A stretch of DNA of 64,000 bases from a virus, in the IMG/VR virus record IMGVR_UViG_3300044691_000347, positions 1 through 64,000 of that record; one strand, 5' to 3'. The notes below the pieces were generated by a model that saw only the letters and a program-made list of their open reading frames with translations, ran no database searches and was not told where the DNA came from. A program made the translations under genes and the position numbers. Numbering within the stretch: position 1 is the first letter of the stretch; each line of letters begins with the position of its first letter. Positions 31,933-39,817 of the stretch are shown piece after piece.

Positions 31933-31969
31933 TACACACCTCCAACTCAATATCATATCTTAGATCCAC

Positions 31970-31983
31970 TACGATAGATCGTA
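31970..31983. promoter_or_regulatory. Operator palindrome upstream of the WhiB operon
   Basis: TACGAT, AG, ATCGTA, perfect. A TATGAT or TAAGAT -10-like hexamer lies at 31952-31962 on the minus strand, which would place the palindrome over the -35 region of the leftward promoter. 31933-32058 holds no gene. Confidence 0.55.
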
Positions 31984-32058
31984 TCGCATTCAGAAGGCGG
32001 ACGCTACCCCTCAGCTATAGCGAATCCATCCCTGACCCGCCGCAACCGTTCCCGACTG

Positions 32059-32274
32059 TTACTGCTGGTCGTGCGCGTGCTGCCCGTGCTCCCCCAGAGC
32101 GCCCCACACCTGCACCAGTGCACCAACCAACGCTTGGATTTCGTCACGGGTGACAGTCACGGTTATCCCATGGCCGCTGTTGGAGCTGTAGAGGTTGGCT
32201 TTCGCCGGCTGACTGGGATCGGTGTGCGGCATCGCTTGTACGTCGATTTGCGCCCCGGAAACGGTTTTGATCAC
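32059..32274 (-). CDS. Unknown protein (71 residues)
   Basis: GTG 32274. SGHGITVTVTRDEIQALVGA, His-rich C-terminus (EHGQHAHDQQ). Last gene of the operon that starts near 37.1 kb. Confidence 0.55.
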   Translation of the reverse strand: MIKTVSGAQIDVQAMPHTDPSQPAKANLYSSNSGHGITVTVTRDEIQALVGALVQVWGALGEHGQHAHDQQ

Positions 32275-32299
32275 TCTGTTCGCCCTTGATTCGATAGTT

Positions 32300-32401
32300 T
32301 TACTTGCCGCTGTGATGGCGGGCGATGAGCCACGCAATCCAAGCGACCAGAACAAATAGGGCGACGAGTTCGACCATGTCAACCCATGTATCGGAGTGCA
32401 C
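32300..32401 (-). CDS. Membrane micropeptide (33 residues)
   Basis: GTG 32401 after AAAGGA. MHSDTWVDMVELVALFVLVA and a short basic tail: one membrane helix. Confidence 0.6.
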   Translation of the reverse strand: MHSDTWVDMVELVALFVLVAWIAWLIARHHSGK

Positions 32402-32414
32402 TGCGTGTGTCCTT

Positions 32415-32693
32415 TCAGGCTGCGACGGACTGTCGCTGGTGGGCGCGGTCGATCAACCTTTGCAATTCGTCCCGCTGGTGGGCGCGGTCCTCCTGCAACC
32501 GTTCCTGCCAGACGCGGTCGTCGTGTGCAGTCCGGGCCGCAATCAGCTTGTGCAACGCCATCACGTATGCGTTGATGGCACGCTCCGACTCGACTGATCC
32601 GCGACCGTACAGGCCAGTGATACGGTCGGCGGATTCGCTCAAAAACTCGATGTGGGCTGCGGTGTCGCTCGCCCAACTCCCTACACAGCTCAT
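32415..32693 (-). CDS. Coiled-coil protein (92 residues)
   Basis: ATG 32693 (ATGA overlap). C-terminal half is a charged helix with repeated RAHQR elements (EDRAHQRDELQRLIDRAHQR). Unknown. Confidence 0.65.
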   Translation of the reverse strand: MSCVGSWASDTAAHIEFLSESADRITGLYGRGSVESERAINAYVMALHKLIAARTAHDDRVWQERLQEDRAHQRDELQRLIDRAHQRQSVAA

Positions 32694-33070
32694 CCCCGCA
32701 CCTCACCAATCGGGTATTCGGACTCATCGAAACCGGTTGCGAGAAGGTCGAAGTCGCGCATGTCGTGTGCGACGAGGATGTCTTCAAGCCAGTCGATTGC
32801 CTGCCGGTTGGTGGCCGTCCGGAACGCGAAATCGGCTTCGTCGGGGATCAAGCCGAGCAGTTCAGCGGCGACCTCGTCAGTCCAACGAACGGCGCCGCTC
32901 CGGAAGTCGAGGACCTGCACGGCGTCGGCGGCCCCGCGATTCTCTAGCAGCCCGTAGTAGCCGTGCTGCCGGATGGTGATGCCGGCGAGGCAGTTACGCC
33001 AGCGGGTCTGATCGAGGTTACGGTTGGCGGATTCGTAGACGTTTCGCATGAGCGGAATGTTGTGTTGCAT
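32690..33070 (-). CDS. Unknown protein (126 residues)
   Basis: ATG 33070 after GGAGTAACTG. TIRQHGYYGLLENRGAADAV and DFAFRTATNRQAIDWLEDIL. Mixed alpha/beta, no family. Confidence 0.65.
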   Translation of the reverse strand: MQHNIPLMRNVYESANRNLDQTRWRNCLAGITIRQHGYYGLLENRGAADAVQVLDFRSGAVRWTDEVAAELLGLIPDEADFAFRTATNRQAIDWLEDILVAHDMRDFDLLATGFDESEYPIGEVRG

Positions 33071-33354
33071 CAGTTACTCCAGAGGTTGTTTTTGATGTCT
33101 TCAGCGGCGGCAGAGGCGGCGTCACGGTCGAGGTCAGTGACCCTGTAGACGAGACGATGTAGGGCTATCCCTGCACGGCGGCTGTCGAGGTCTTCGGCGA
33201 AGTCTCGAATCCGGTTGACGAGGATGCGGTACCGGTCGGCGTCATGCTGTAGCGAGTCGATGAGGGTGTTCGCAGTCGCGTTACTCAGGCTGGTCATGCC
33301 TTGGATGACTGCGAGAGTTACGTCGATGCCGACCGGATCAGGTGGCAGAGCCAT
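33070..33354 (-). CDS. Helical protein (94 residues)
   Basis: ATG 33354 after AAGGTG. Residues 30-90 mostly helical (TLIDSLQHDADRYRILVNRI). Unknown. Confidence 0.65.
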   Translation of the reverse strand: MALPPDPVGIDVTLAVIQGMTSLSNATANTLIDSLQHDADRYRILVNRIRDFAEDLDSRRAGIALHRLVYRVTDLDRDAASAAAEDIKNNLWSN

Positions 33355-33360
33355 TGGGGT

Positions 33361-33546
33361 TCACCTTGTTTCAGGGTTGTAGAGGTGCGTGTCGAGTCGG
33401 GCGCATCCGCGTGGAGGATCTGCCCAAACGAGTTCGTCGCTGTAGTGCTGTCCGGTCCCAGCCATGTCCATGCATTTCTGGAACAGTGCGTGGGCGTCGT
33501 CGCGGTTGTGGGCTGCGATGTAGACGCTGATCCCGTTGTTGGCCAT
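33361..33546 (-). CDS. Unknown protein (61 residues)
   Basis: ATG 33546. MANNGISVYIAAHNRDDAHA then a Cys-containing acidic part. No obvious ribosome site. Unknown. Confidence 0.55.
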   Translation of the reverse strand: MANNGISVYIAAHNRDDAHALFQKCMDMAGTGQHYSDELVWADPPRGCARLDTHLYNPETR

Positions 33547-33552
33547 CTGATG

Positions 33553-33705
33553 TCAGTTCTCTCCCTGATAGCTGCATCCGCAGCTGGCCCATTCGCTGTC
33601 GATGATGTGGAAGTAGTGGTCGCGCGCATCGGCGTGCTGTCCCATAGCCCAGTTCAAGAGCCAGTCCAGGGCGTTATCGTCGGCGGCTTGGTCTTTCTTG
33701 TTCAT
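33553..33705 (-). CDS. Unknown protein (50 residues)
   Basis: ATG 33705 after CAGGAGAGCA. NALDWLLNWAMGQHADARDH, ending CGCSYQGEN. The frame continues upstream to 33879 through a strong hairpin and is not taken as coding. Confidence 0.6.
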   Translation of the reverse strand: MNKKDQAADDNALDWLLNWAMGQHADARDHYFHIIDSEWASCGCSYQGEN

Positions 33706-33729
33706 TGCTCTCCTGGTTTGGTAGAGGCG

Positions 33730-33764
33730 GCGGCCCGAAAGTCTCTTGGGGCGTTTCGGGCCGC
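33730..33764 (-). terminator. 11-bp perfect inverted repeat
   Basis: GCGGCCCGAAA (33730-33740) with TTTCGGGCCGC (33754-33764), 13-base loop, no U-run. It lies in the 227-base stretch 33706-33932 that has no supported gene, and would separate the 88-residue gene from the 50-residue gene. Confidence 0.5.
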
Positions 33765-33932
33765 TGCCCCTCCTCCCGATCTGCCGACATGCTCCGCAAT
33801 AATGGGGTGGCCTGTCGATCAGCCGGGAAGGCTTTCTAAATGGGGTCACCGGGGGCAGTTTGGAGACACGCGCGCCCAATCCGGCCTTGGTGCGCTACCC
33901 CCGGTCGTTACCGGTCGGTCGACCCCTGCTAT

Positions 33933-34199
33933 TTATGCGGCGGCGTCCAGGACGTCTTGGGTGGCTTCTAATTCCCAGTCGGCGACGTCTTCCCACACGC
34001 CTGCCTCATAGCGGCGAACTCCCATGTGGTGGCTGACTTCTCGCCTCACACCGTGGACAGTTTCGTAAGCGGTTGTCGCTTCGATCGCAGCCAACACCGC
34101 GAGGGCTTCGGCCATGTTGCGGACGTGGATCCGGACGGCGCGGCGAGGCGGGTCAGCGGTGTACCACACATACAGGTCGTGCGTCTTCGGGGCGGTCAT
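33933..34199 (-). CDS. Unknown protein (88 residues)
   Basis: ATG 34199 (ATGA overlap). DLYVWYTADPPRRAVRIHVR then AEALAVLAAIEATTAYET. Mixed fold, unknown. Confidence 0.65.
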   Translation of the reverse strand: MTAPKTHDLYVWYTADPPRRAVRIHVRNMAEALAVLAAIEATTAYETVHGVRREVSHHMGVRRYEAGVWEDVADWELEATQDVLDAAA

Positions 34200-34396
34200 G
34201 ACAACCACTTCGGGCGCTGAATCGTCCACGGCTGGAAGCGTTGGCGCTCATAGGTTGCGAGCTCGACCGCGTAGTCAAAGGCTTCACGCCAGGTCTTCCG
34301 CATCCCGTAGAACTCGTATTCCTCGCCCGGTCGCCCAGCTGTGATAGCCCAACGATTCGAGCGGTACTCGCGGAAAACGAAGAAGCGCAACATCAC
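34196..34396 (-). CDS. Aromatic-rich protein (66 residues)
   Basis: GTG 34396 or ATG 34393. MLRFFVFREYRSNRWAITAG and YGMRKTWREAFDYAVELATY. Unknown. Confidence 0.6.
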   Translation of the reverse strand: MMLRFFVFREYRSNRWAITAGRPGEEYEFYGMRKTWREAFDYAVELATYERQRFQPWTIQRPKWLS

Positions 34397-35349
34397 GGCA
34401 GCACTTCCATGAATCCGATGAACCGGGCGTCGATGGCGTCCGCTGACACGATCCGCTCGACTGAGCCCGGGAAGGTCTCGAAAAAGAACTGGGTTCCGGT
34501 GCTGCCGCGTTGCCAGCGGTACAGATCATCGTCGTCCTCATCGCTGGACGGTCGGAACATCACCCCAAATGGGACTTCGTCCACTGTCGCCCAAGTCCGC
34601 GGCACGGTCAGGCCAACAACTTCAGCCTCCGGAACAGGCTCGCACAGCACTTCCACGAAACCGCGCTCCAGATCCCGGAATAGGTGCAGCGCATAGAGTG
34701 CCCCGCTATCCAACTGGACACAGTGATCGTCCGCCCGCTCGTACACATACTTCGCCGAGACGAGACGGAACCGAATGCCGACAGGGATCTCAGTCACGCT
34801 GTCCCACGTCCGCGGCCCGCGTTCGCCAAAGAGTTCGGAGTCCTCGGTGTCGGCTTGGTCTGCTACCTCGGTGACCTGTCGGCCGCCGGCGATCCGCCGC
34901 ACTTCATCCACGGACAGCAGACCGGACAGGTTCGGCGACGGGTCTACCCGAAAATAGCTTCCGGATCGCGTGTACCTGGTCTCGGAGAATTCGCCGATCC
35001 GGACAGTGACGCCTTCCGGGGTTTCGTCGGCGTAAGCCCAACGCCGGGGTTCGTACGCGACCGGGGCTTCTGTTACCAGCTCCCAAACGCGCGCTGTGGT
35101 CACGAAGTCGACTGCGACGACACGGTTCGCGGCACAGAAATCCTGTGTCGAAAGCCCAAACGGGGTCACCAGCTTGCAGAGCGCGTCGTGATGCAACTGT
35201 GCGGCCCGCTCGGTGTCCCATACGAGCACGCACTGACCGTTGACGTCTGCGAACTCGGCACCGCCTGAATACCCTGGCGTACTGGACAGAAGGCGACCGG
35301 CACATATCCGAATCGCGTACTTCGTTGTCGTAGAGCTATTCTCGGTCAT
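34393..35349 (-). CDS. Protein with internal repeats (318 residues)
   Basis: ATG 35349 (ATGA overlap). Three degenerate repeats begin near residues 88, 180 and 253: VWELVTEAPVAYEP, RTWDSVTEIPVGIRFR, RTWATVDEVPFGVMFR, each followed by a Tyr/Arg-rich beta stretch. This suggests a tandem-domain protein grown by duplication. No family known. Confidence 0.7.
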   Translation of the reverse strand: MTENSSTTTKYAIRICAGRLLSSTPGYSGGAEFADVNGQCVLVWDTERAAQLHHDALCKLVTPFGLSTQDFCAANRVVAVDFVTTARVWELVTEAPVAYEPRRWAYADETPEGVTVRIGEFSETRYTRSGSYFRVDPSPNLSGLLSVDEVRRIAGGRQVTEVADQADTEDSELFGERGPRTWDSVTEIPVGIRFRLVSAKYVYERADDHCVQLDSGALYALHLFRDLERGFVEVLCEPVPEAEVVGLTVPRTWATVDEVPFGVMFRPSSDEDDDDLYRWQRGSTGTQFFFETFPGSVERIVSADAIDARFIGFMEVLP

Positions 35350-35606
35350 GCCTGGTCTCCGTCGATGATGTTGTTGATCATGTCGAGCGCTTTCGTCAAC
35401 CCCATGTCGTAGCCTTGACGGACCGGGTTTTTGTATGTTCTGGTAGCGGCATCCGACATGGTTGACGTTCGGCGATGCTTATCAAGCGCGGAAGCGATCT
35501 GGGCTCGCAACACGTTCAAGTCGTCGCTGTGTCCACCAGAGCCGATCGGCACCGATTTGCCGTAGTGATCGAATCCGCCATGACTGCCATAAATGTGTGC
35601 GGTCAT
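35346..35606 (-). CDS. Unknown protein (86 residues)
   Basis: ATG 35606 (ATGA). MTAHIYGSHGGFDHYGKSVP then helices. Unknown. Confidence 0.6.
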   Translation of the reverse strand: MTAHIYGSHGGFDHYGKSVPIGSGGHSDDLNVLRAQIASALDKHRRTSTMSDAATRTYKNPVRQGYDMGLTKALDMINNIIDGDQA

Positions 35607-35944
35607 GCCACACCACCTTGGTGGCGTGCGATCATCGCGGCAACCTGATCGGCTGCTTCGCTTTGGTTGTGCCAGCGCAGGTCGTGTTCGAGTGCTCGCA
35701 GTCCTTCGACGATGCTGGGTGTGTTCTGGTTGGTGAGGCGCACGAGTGCGGCGGCGAGCATGGTGACGGCGTCTTCGTGGCCCGCGTATTCGTTGATGAT
35801 CAAGGCGAGTTCGGCGACGTCGACTCCGCGGCTGCCGTGCCGGGCGAGGTCGGTGCGCAGTTTGGTCAATGCTGTGTCGAGGAGTTCGTTGGCGGCTGCC
35901 GCATACTGGTCGGCAGCTGCGATCATGTTCGGCTGGTAGGTCAT
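35603..35944 (-). CDS. Helical protein (113 residues)
   Basis: ATG 35944 (ATGA). Continuous helices (AAADQYAAAANELLDTALTK, LRALEHDLRWHNQSEAADQV). Unknown. Confidence 0.65.
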   Translation of the reverse strand: MTYQPNMIAAADQYAAAANELLDTALTKLRTDLARHGSRGVDVAELALIINEYAGHEDAVTMLAAALVRLTNQNTPSIVEGLRALEHDLRWHNQSEAADQVAAMIARHQGGVA

Positions 35945-36423
35945 TTCGAATCCCCCTCGCCGGGCGCGGCGGCCATGATGGGCTCGCACCGCCATGTGAC
36001 GGTTTCGACCTTGCGGGTTTTGGTGATCTTGGGTGCGGCAGCGATGTAGTCCGGATCGGGTACTTTTTCGACGATTGTCTCGACACCGGTCACGACGCGC
36101 GTGCATACCGCTTCGCGTCGGTCGGTGAGCCGAAGCAGCATAGCCCGCAGCGGTACGGTGGCGTCGAAAAAGTCGCTGTCGTAATGCTTTTCGATCACAC
36201 CGGTAGCGATGGGCATCAGCTGCCGGATGGTCTCGGCCATCACTGAGCGATTGTCGTCCTTGTGCTCGTATGCGGCGGCATGCATAGGCCATAGGGTGCG
36301 CTCGAATGCTTGGCCGATCATCGCCGCCAAGTGCGGATTGTCCTCGATCAAGTCGGCGATGTCACGCAGGTCGGCGGCGATATCGGCAGGGTTTTTGCTG
36401 CCGGTGACGGGTTTGATGTTCAT
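35941..36423 (-). CDS. Unknown protein (160 residues)
   Basis: ATG 36423 (TGATG overlap). Helical first half (IAADLRDIADLIEDNPHLAA), beta-rich second half with VETVTWRCEPIM. No family. Confidence 0.65.
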   Translation of the reverse strand: MNIKPVTGSKNPADIAADLRDIADLIEDNPHLAAMIGQAFERTLWPMHAAAYEHKDDNRSVMAETIRQLMPIATGVIEKHYDSDFFDATVPLRAMLLRLTDRREAVCTRVVTGVETIVEKVPDPDYIAAAPKITKTRKVETVTWRCEPIMAAAPGEGDSK

Positions 36424-36659
36424 CAGTTGTCCTTGTGGTCTTGGAGGAATGCGTCGCAGCGGGCACGCAGTTCGCGGACTTCGCGGGCGGGCAGGTCGGC
36501 GCGGATGGCGTGAATAGGGTTGTCGTCCAACCCGACTCGAACGGAAAACAGTTCGGCACCGTCTTCGCATCCGACCTCAACTGCGTAGCCTTCGTGGTCG
36601 ATCAGGGGCGCGGCACCGTAGAGGGTGACGCGCCGCCCGTCGTCGTGGCGAGTGATCAC
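36423..36659 (-). CDS. Unknown protein (78 residues)
   Basis: GTG 36659 (GTGA). RRVTLYGAAPLIDHEGYAVE, beta-rich, then an Arg-rich helix. Unknown. Confidence 0.6.
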   Translation of the reverse strand: MITRHDDGRRVTLYGAAPLIDHEGYAVEVGCEDGAELFSVRVGLDDNPIHAIRADLPAREVRELRARCDAFLQDHKDN

Positions 36660-36982
36660 GCGGCCCGCTCGGTCGCAGTTTCGCCCGCATACACGGCCCA
36701 CCAGTAATTCACGGTGATGTGGGTGTCGTGGTCGGTGGATCGGTCGGCGCGTTCGAGGATGCAACGCGCCCCGTCTACAGCATGTGCACCGCACAGATTC
36801 GCGTCGGTCACGATGTAGCCCTCGTCGGGGTCGTCGACTGTGTACTCCACGTAGACGGCTGATAGGTGCGCGCATTCGTCGCACTCGGTGTCGAGGAACT
36901 GGCGGGCGTCGCGGTCGACTGTCCCGGTGAAAGCTGGTGCCCAGTCAGGGATGTCGAGGAGGCCGCGGATGTCGATGTTCAT
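36656..36982 (-). CDS. Cys-containing protein (108 residues)
   Basis: ATG 36982 after GAGGTAGCGGC. ECDECAHLSAVYVEYTVDD and LCGAHAV form a possible zinc ribbon. Unknown. Confidence 0.65.
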   Translation of the reverse strand: MNIDIRGLLDIPDWAPAFTGTVDRDARQFLDTECDECAHLSAVYVEYTVDDPDEGYIVTDANLCGAHAVDGARCILERADRSTDHDTHITVNYWWAVYAGETATERAA

Positions 36983-37098
36983 GCCGCTACCTCAAGTTCG
37001 ATGCGGACGACGATTTCGCCCTGGTAGTCGCAGGTGAAGCAGCCTTGCCCGTTGCAAACCTCGTGGATGACTGGGATGTCCTCGAACATGTCGCTCAT
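36979..37098 (-). CDS. Small Cys protein (39 residues)
   Basis: ATG 37098 after GAAGGACACCCG. VCNGQGCFTCDYQGEIVVRI: three cysteines. First gene of the leftward operon. Confidence 0.6.
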   Translation of the reverse strand: MSDMFEDIPVIHEVCNGQGCFTCDYQGEIVVRIELEVAA

Positions 37099-37149
37099 CG
37101 GGTGTCCTTCGCTTGGTGCCGGTGCCAGCCGGTCCGTGTGATGTATTCG

Positions 37150-37179
37150 ACTCTATCGTAGACAGTACGATACATGCAA
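37150..37179 (-). promoter_or_regulatory. Leftward promoter overlapping an operator
   Basis: On the minus strand TTGCAT (37179-37174), 18 bases, TAGAGT (37155-37150). The palindrome TATCGTA, GACAG, TACGATA (37154-37172) fills the spacer, so a bound repressor would block this promoter. First gene start is about 50 bases downstream. Confidence 0.6.
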
Positions 37180-37224
37180 TAGGTATCTACATGTAGTTTG
37201 CTGCGATCTTCTGAGACAAACCTC

Positions 37225-37253
37225 TTGTATACGATCTATCATACTTGTAGGCT
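37225..37253 (+). promoter_or_regulatory. Rightward promoter
   Basis: TTGTAT (37225-37230), 17 bases, TAGGCT (37248-37253). The spacer holds GTAT...ATAC symmetry around ACGAT, and a further half-site ATCGTAT lies at about +1 (37262-37268). The downstream sequence CTTGTAGGCTT is shared with the promoter at 40241. Confidence 0.65.
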
Positions 37254-37286
37254 TAGCGTAGATCGTATCGACACGAGGAGCCCCAG

Positions 37287-37511
37287 ATGACCGCCTGCAC
37301 TACTCCCGCCCGTTGCCCCAAGTGCCGCTGCCGCATCGAGGAGGACTGGGAGCGCGACTACGTCGCGCAGGTCGGGCAGTGCCGGGACTGCGTACAGGAC
37401 GCACAGCCTTCCTGCCGCATATGCCACGACACCTACCTGATGAACGTCGAGCGCGGCACCTGCGGCCTGTGTGAAGGCGCGTACGAGAACGCCATCCTCG
37501 GCATCTACTAG
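37287..37511 (+). CDS. Multi-zinc-finger protein (74 residues)
   Basis: ATG 37287 after GAGGAGCCCCAG. Four CxxC pairs: CPKCRC, CRDC, CRIC and CGLC, enough for two zinc sites. First gene of the rightward operon, a position often held by early regulators or host-takeover proteins. Confidence 0.7.
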   Translation: MTACTTPARCPKCRCRIEEDWERDYVAQVGQCRDCVQDAQPSCRICHDTYLMNVERGTCGLCEGAYENAILGIY

Positions 37512-37584
37512 CCCGTTTGCATCGCGCTCGGGAGTCCGGGCGCGATGTCGACCAACAAAACCTCCACTCGCACAGGAGATTCCG

Positions 37585-37896
37585 GTGATCACTCTTGCCG
37601 ACTGTTTCGCGACCGTCCGGCCGTACATTCTCTTCGGGCGCACCCGCTACAGCGCGAGTTGCACGACGTGCGGTACGTCCTGTAGCGGTTGGACCGAACG
37701 GCAGGCACGAGCCGAGTTCGAAGCGCATCGCGCGATCCCTGCACCGCCCGACGATGTTTTGGCGGCTCCGCTCACTCAGGCGATCGTCGCCGAGTACCCC
37801 TACTACTACATCCGGGGCCGCGGTCACCGTCTCGCCGCCATCACCGATTGCGGGCACGGTTACTGGTTGACCGACTCGTGCCCTTGCTGCCCGTAA
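37585..37896 (+). CDS. Cys-rich protein (103 residues)
   Basis: GTG 37585 in the context ACAGGAGATTCCGGTG. CTTCGTSCSGW and CGHGYWLTDSCPCC suggest a metal site formed by both ends. Unknown. Confidence 0.65.
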   Translation: MITLADCFATVRPYILFGRTRYSASCTTCGTSCSGWTERQARAEFEAHRAIPAPPDDVLAAPLTQAIVAEYPYYYIRGRGHRLAAITDCGHGYWLTDSCPCCP

Positions 37897-37926
37897 CCTA
37901 CTGCTGTACAGGAGAATTCGATCATC

Positions 37927-38049
37927 ATGTGGGACAGTTCTGAAACCCAATTTTGTGCCGAATGTCAGCTCTACCACTATCGAGACGAATGCACGGATCC
38001 GAATTTCAACGACCCGGCTAACTGGCGGCCGGACAGGAGAATCCGGTGA
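37927..38049 (+). CDS. Small Cys protein (40 residues)
   Basis: ATG 37927 after CAGGAGAATTCG. QFCAECQLYHYRDECTDPNF: a likely zinc knuckle. Stop overlaps the next GTG. Confidence 0.6.
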   Translation: MWDSSETQFCAECQLYHYRDECTDPNFNDPANWRPDRRIR

Positions 38050-38276
38050 CCGCGATCTGTAGCGAGAATCTGATTCTGGGTGTCGCGATCATGTCGACCG
38101 CATCAAGCGGCTACGAACCTAGTCATGGCTGCCGCGCCTGCGGCATCCCGTTGTGGCTCGTCTGGTCGTTCGATGACATGCCGTTCGCTGCCTGCCCGCA
38201 CTGTGGCGAGGAAGCCGAACAGATCCGCTACTGCCCGTCATGTGACCGCCCTGGCTGCCGCAACCCCGGCTGCTAA
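38046..38276 (+). CDS. Double zinc-ribbon protein (76 residues)
   Basis: GTG 38046 in ACAGGAGAATCCGGTG. CRACGIPLWLVW, CPHCGEEAE, CPSCDRPGC. Two zinc ribbons. Unknown target. Confidence 0.65.
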   Translation: MTAICSENLILGVAIMSTASSGYEPSHGCRACGIPLWLVWSFDDMPFAACPHCGEEAEQIRYCPSCDRPGCRNPGC

Positions 38277-38308
38277 CCCCGATCCCCCCAACCAACCAGG
38301 AGATTCCA

Positions 38309-38596
38309 GTGACAACGATTGATGATTTGACCCGCGGGCAGCAAGTGATGCTTCGGTTCTGCGGCAGCACTGAACTCGGCCACAAGCCGTACACCGAGGA
38401 GGCGAACTTCCGCGGCGTCATCGGCAAAGCCGAGGATCGGCGCGCGGTCTTCGAGTCCGTTGACGGAGACGGCAGTACCTACAAGTGGAACGCATACCGC
38501 TTCGAGGGCGATTGGGCGTACGGAACCTCTGCGGAGCGGCTGCAATTCGTGCGGGCCATTGATCCGGCAGCGTCTATCGGCAAGGCGGTGGCGTAA
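38309..38596 (+). CDS. Beta-barrel-like protein (95 residues)
   Basis: GTG 38309 in CAGGAGATTCCAGTG. LTRGQQVMLRFCGSTELGHK, then RAVFESVDGDGSTYKWNAYR. Possibly SH3-like. Unknown. Confidence 0.65.
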   Translation: MTTIDDLTRGQQVMLRFCGSTELGHKPYTEEANFRGVIGKAEDRRAVFESVDGDGSTYKWNAYRFEGDWAYGTSAERLQFVRAIDPAASIGKAVA

Positions 38597-38907
38597 TGTC
38601 TCGACGTTTAACGAACGCTGAAGTGCTACGGATCTTGCGCATGCACGTCGACCAGGCAACGAAACCGCGTGAGATCGCCCGCAAGCTGAAAGTCAGCGTG
38701 AACACTGTCAACGGCATTCTGTGGGGTCTCTCACATCTCAATATTACCCAGGGCCGCAACGTGTCTCAAGCACGACAGAACACTGCGGAACGCGCCGAAC
38801 TGATCCGCGTCGTGTATGCGGCAACCGGCAGCAAAACTGCTGCCGCACGGGCCGCCGGCGTCACCTGGCAGGGCGCGAACTATCACCTGACGAAGGATGC
38901 GGCATGA
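38596..38907 (+). CDS. Double helix-turn-helix protein
   Basis: 103 residues, ATG 38596 (TAATG overlap). Two HTH units: KPREIARKLKVSVNTVNGIL and SKTAAARAAGVTWQGANYHL. A candidate regulator; it is one possible binder of the palindromic operators in this window, but there is no direct evidence. Confidence 0.75.
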   Translation: MSRRLTNAEVLRILRMHVDQATKPREIARKLKVSVNTVNGILWGLSHLNITQGRNVSQARQNTAERAELIRVVYAATGSKTAAARAAGVTWQGANYHLTKDAA

Positions 38908-39521
38908 GATGGATGCCCGTAGAGTCATATCGGGAGTTCGTTTCGAACACTCGCGATCACACAATGACGATCCTGCATGATGACGGCCTGTACCGGCATG
39001 TGCGGTTTCAACGGCCAGGTTCGAGCATCTACCGGTTCGATCTGGTGACCTGGCCCGGTCATCTGTCGATTACGGGCGATCTGGAGTCGTACACGTTCGC
39101 ACGTGACCTGGACATGTTCGAGTTCTTCGCGAGCACACCCGGTCACATCAATCCGGGGTATTGGGCGGAGAAGATCCGCGCCGGGTCGTCGCCGATGGAG
39201 CATTCGCCCGCGAGGTTTAAACAGGCCGTTGTACAACATTTTTGGGATAGTCGCGCCATGTACCCTGGCGAGTCTGTGCAACTGTTCCAGGCAATCCGTG
39301 CGGATGTCCTGGATTACAGCGAGTACGAGGAAACAGCGCGTGGTGCGCTCGACAGTTTCCGGTACAACTCTATCAACAGCTACCGCGTGTTCGACTTCGC
39401 CGACTGGCGGGATTGGGATCTCGCCGATTGGTCCGTTCACTACCTGTGGTCGTTGCACGCGATCGTGTGGGGTATCGACCAGTACCGGAAGGCGACTGCA
39501 TCAATCGAGGTGCCGGCATGA
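38904..39521 (+). CDS. Unknown protein (205 residues)
   Basis: ATG 38904 (ATGA overlap). Aromatic-rich, with FDFADWRDWDLADWSVHYLW near the C-terminus. Mixed alpha/beta, no catalytic motif visible. One of the larger rightward genes. Confidence 0.65.
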   Translation: MRWMPVESYREFVSNTRDHTMTILHDDGLYRHVRFQRPGSSIYRFDLVTWPGHLSITGDLESYTFARDLDMFEFFASTPGHINPGYWAEKIRAGSSPMEHSPARFKQAVVQHFWDSRAMYPGESVQLFQAIRADVLDYSEYEETARGALDSFRYNSINSYRVFDFADWRDWDLADWSVHYLWSLHAIVWGIDQYRKATASIEVPA

Positions 39522-39817
39522 TCTTCGCCGAGCCCCGTTATCGGCAAGTCCGCATCGGCCTGTGCCATCCGCCCACCCCGCACGAGATGGAGGCCCGCTA
39601 CCGCTGCATTGATGCCCGGCATGAAGGGGTGCTCCATAACAGCAACGCAGACGCCACCTGGTGCTTGTGCGGGCGCGTGGTTCGCCCCGGGGATTGCGGG
39701 CGTCGGTTGTCTCTGTACGAGCGCGCGGAGTCGGACTGCAACCGTCGGGACGAGGTGGGCCGGAAGGCTCGCGCGTATCTGGCGGGGATGCAAGCCGAAG
39801 GCGAGGTCGCGGCATGA
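39518..39817 (+). CDS. Cys-containing protein (99 residues)
   Basis: ATG 39518 (ATGA). WCLCGRVVRPGDCGRRLSLY supplies a metal site; the remainder is helical and charged. Unknown. Confidence 0.65.
   Translation: MIFAEPRYRQVRIGLCHPPTPHEMEARYRCIDARHEGVLHNSNADATWCLCGRVVRPGDCGRRLSLYERAESDCNRRDEVGRKARAYLAGMQAEGEVAA

Noticed and set aside
33706-33879. N-terminal extension of the 50-residue protein
   Set aside because: The internal ATG has a good ribosome site and the extension contains an 11-bp inverted repeat; an alternative zinc-containing start (HYCGACRQ) cannot be fully excluded.
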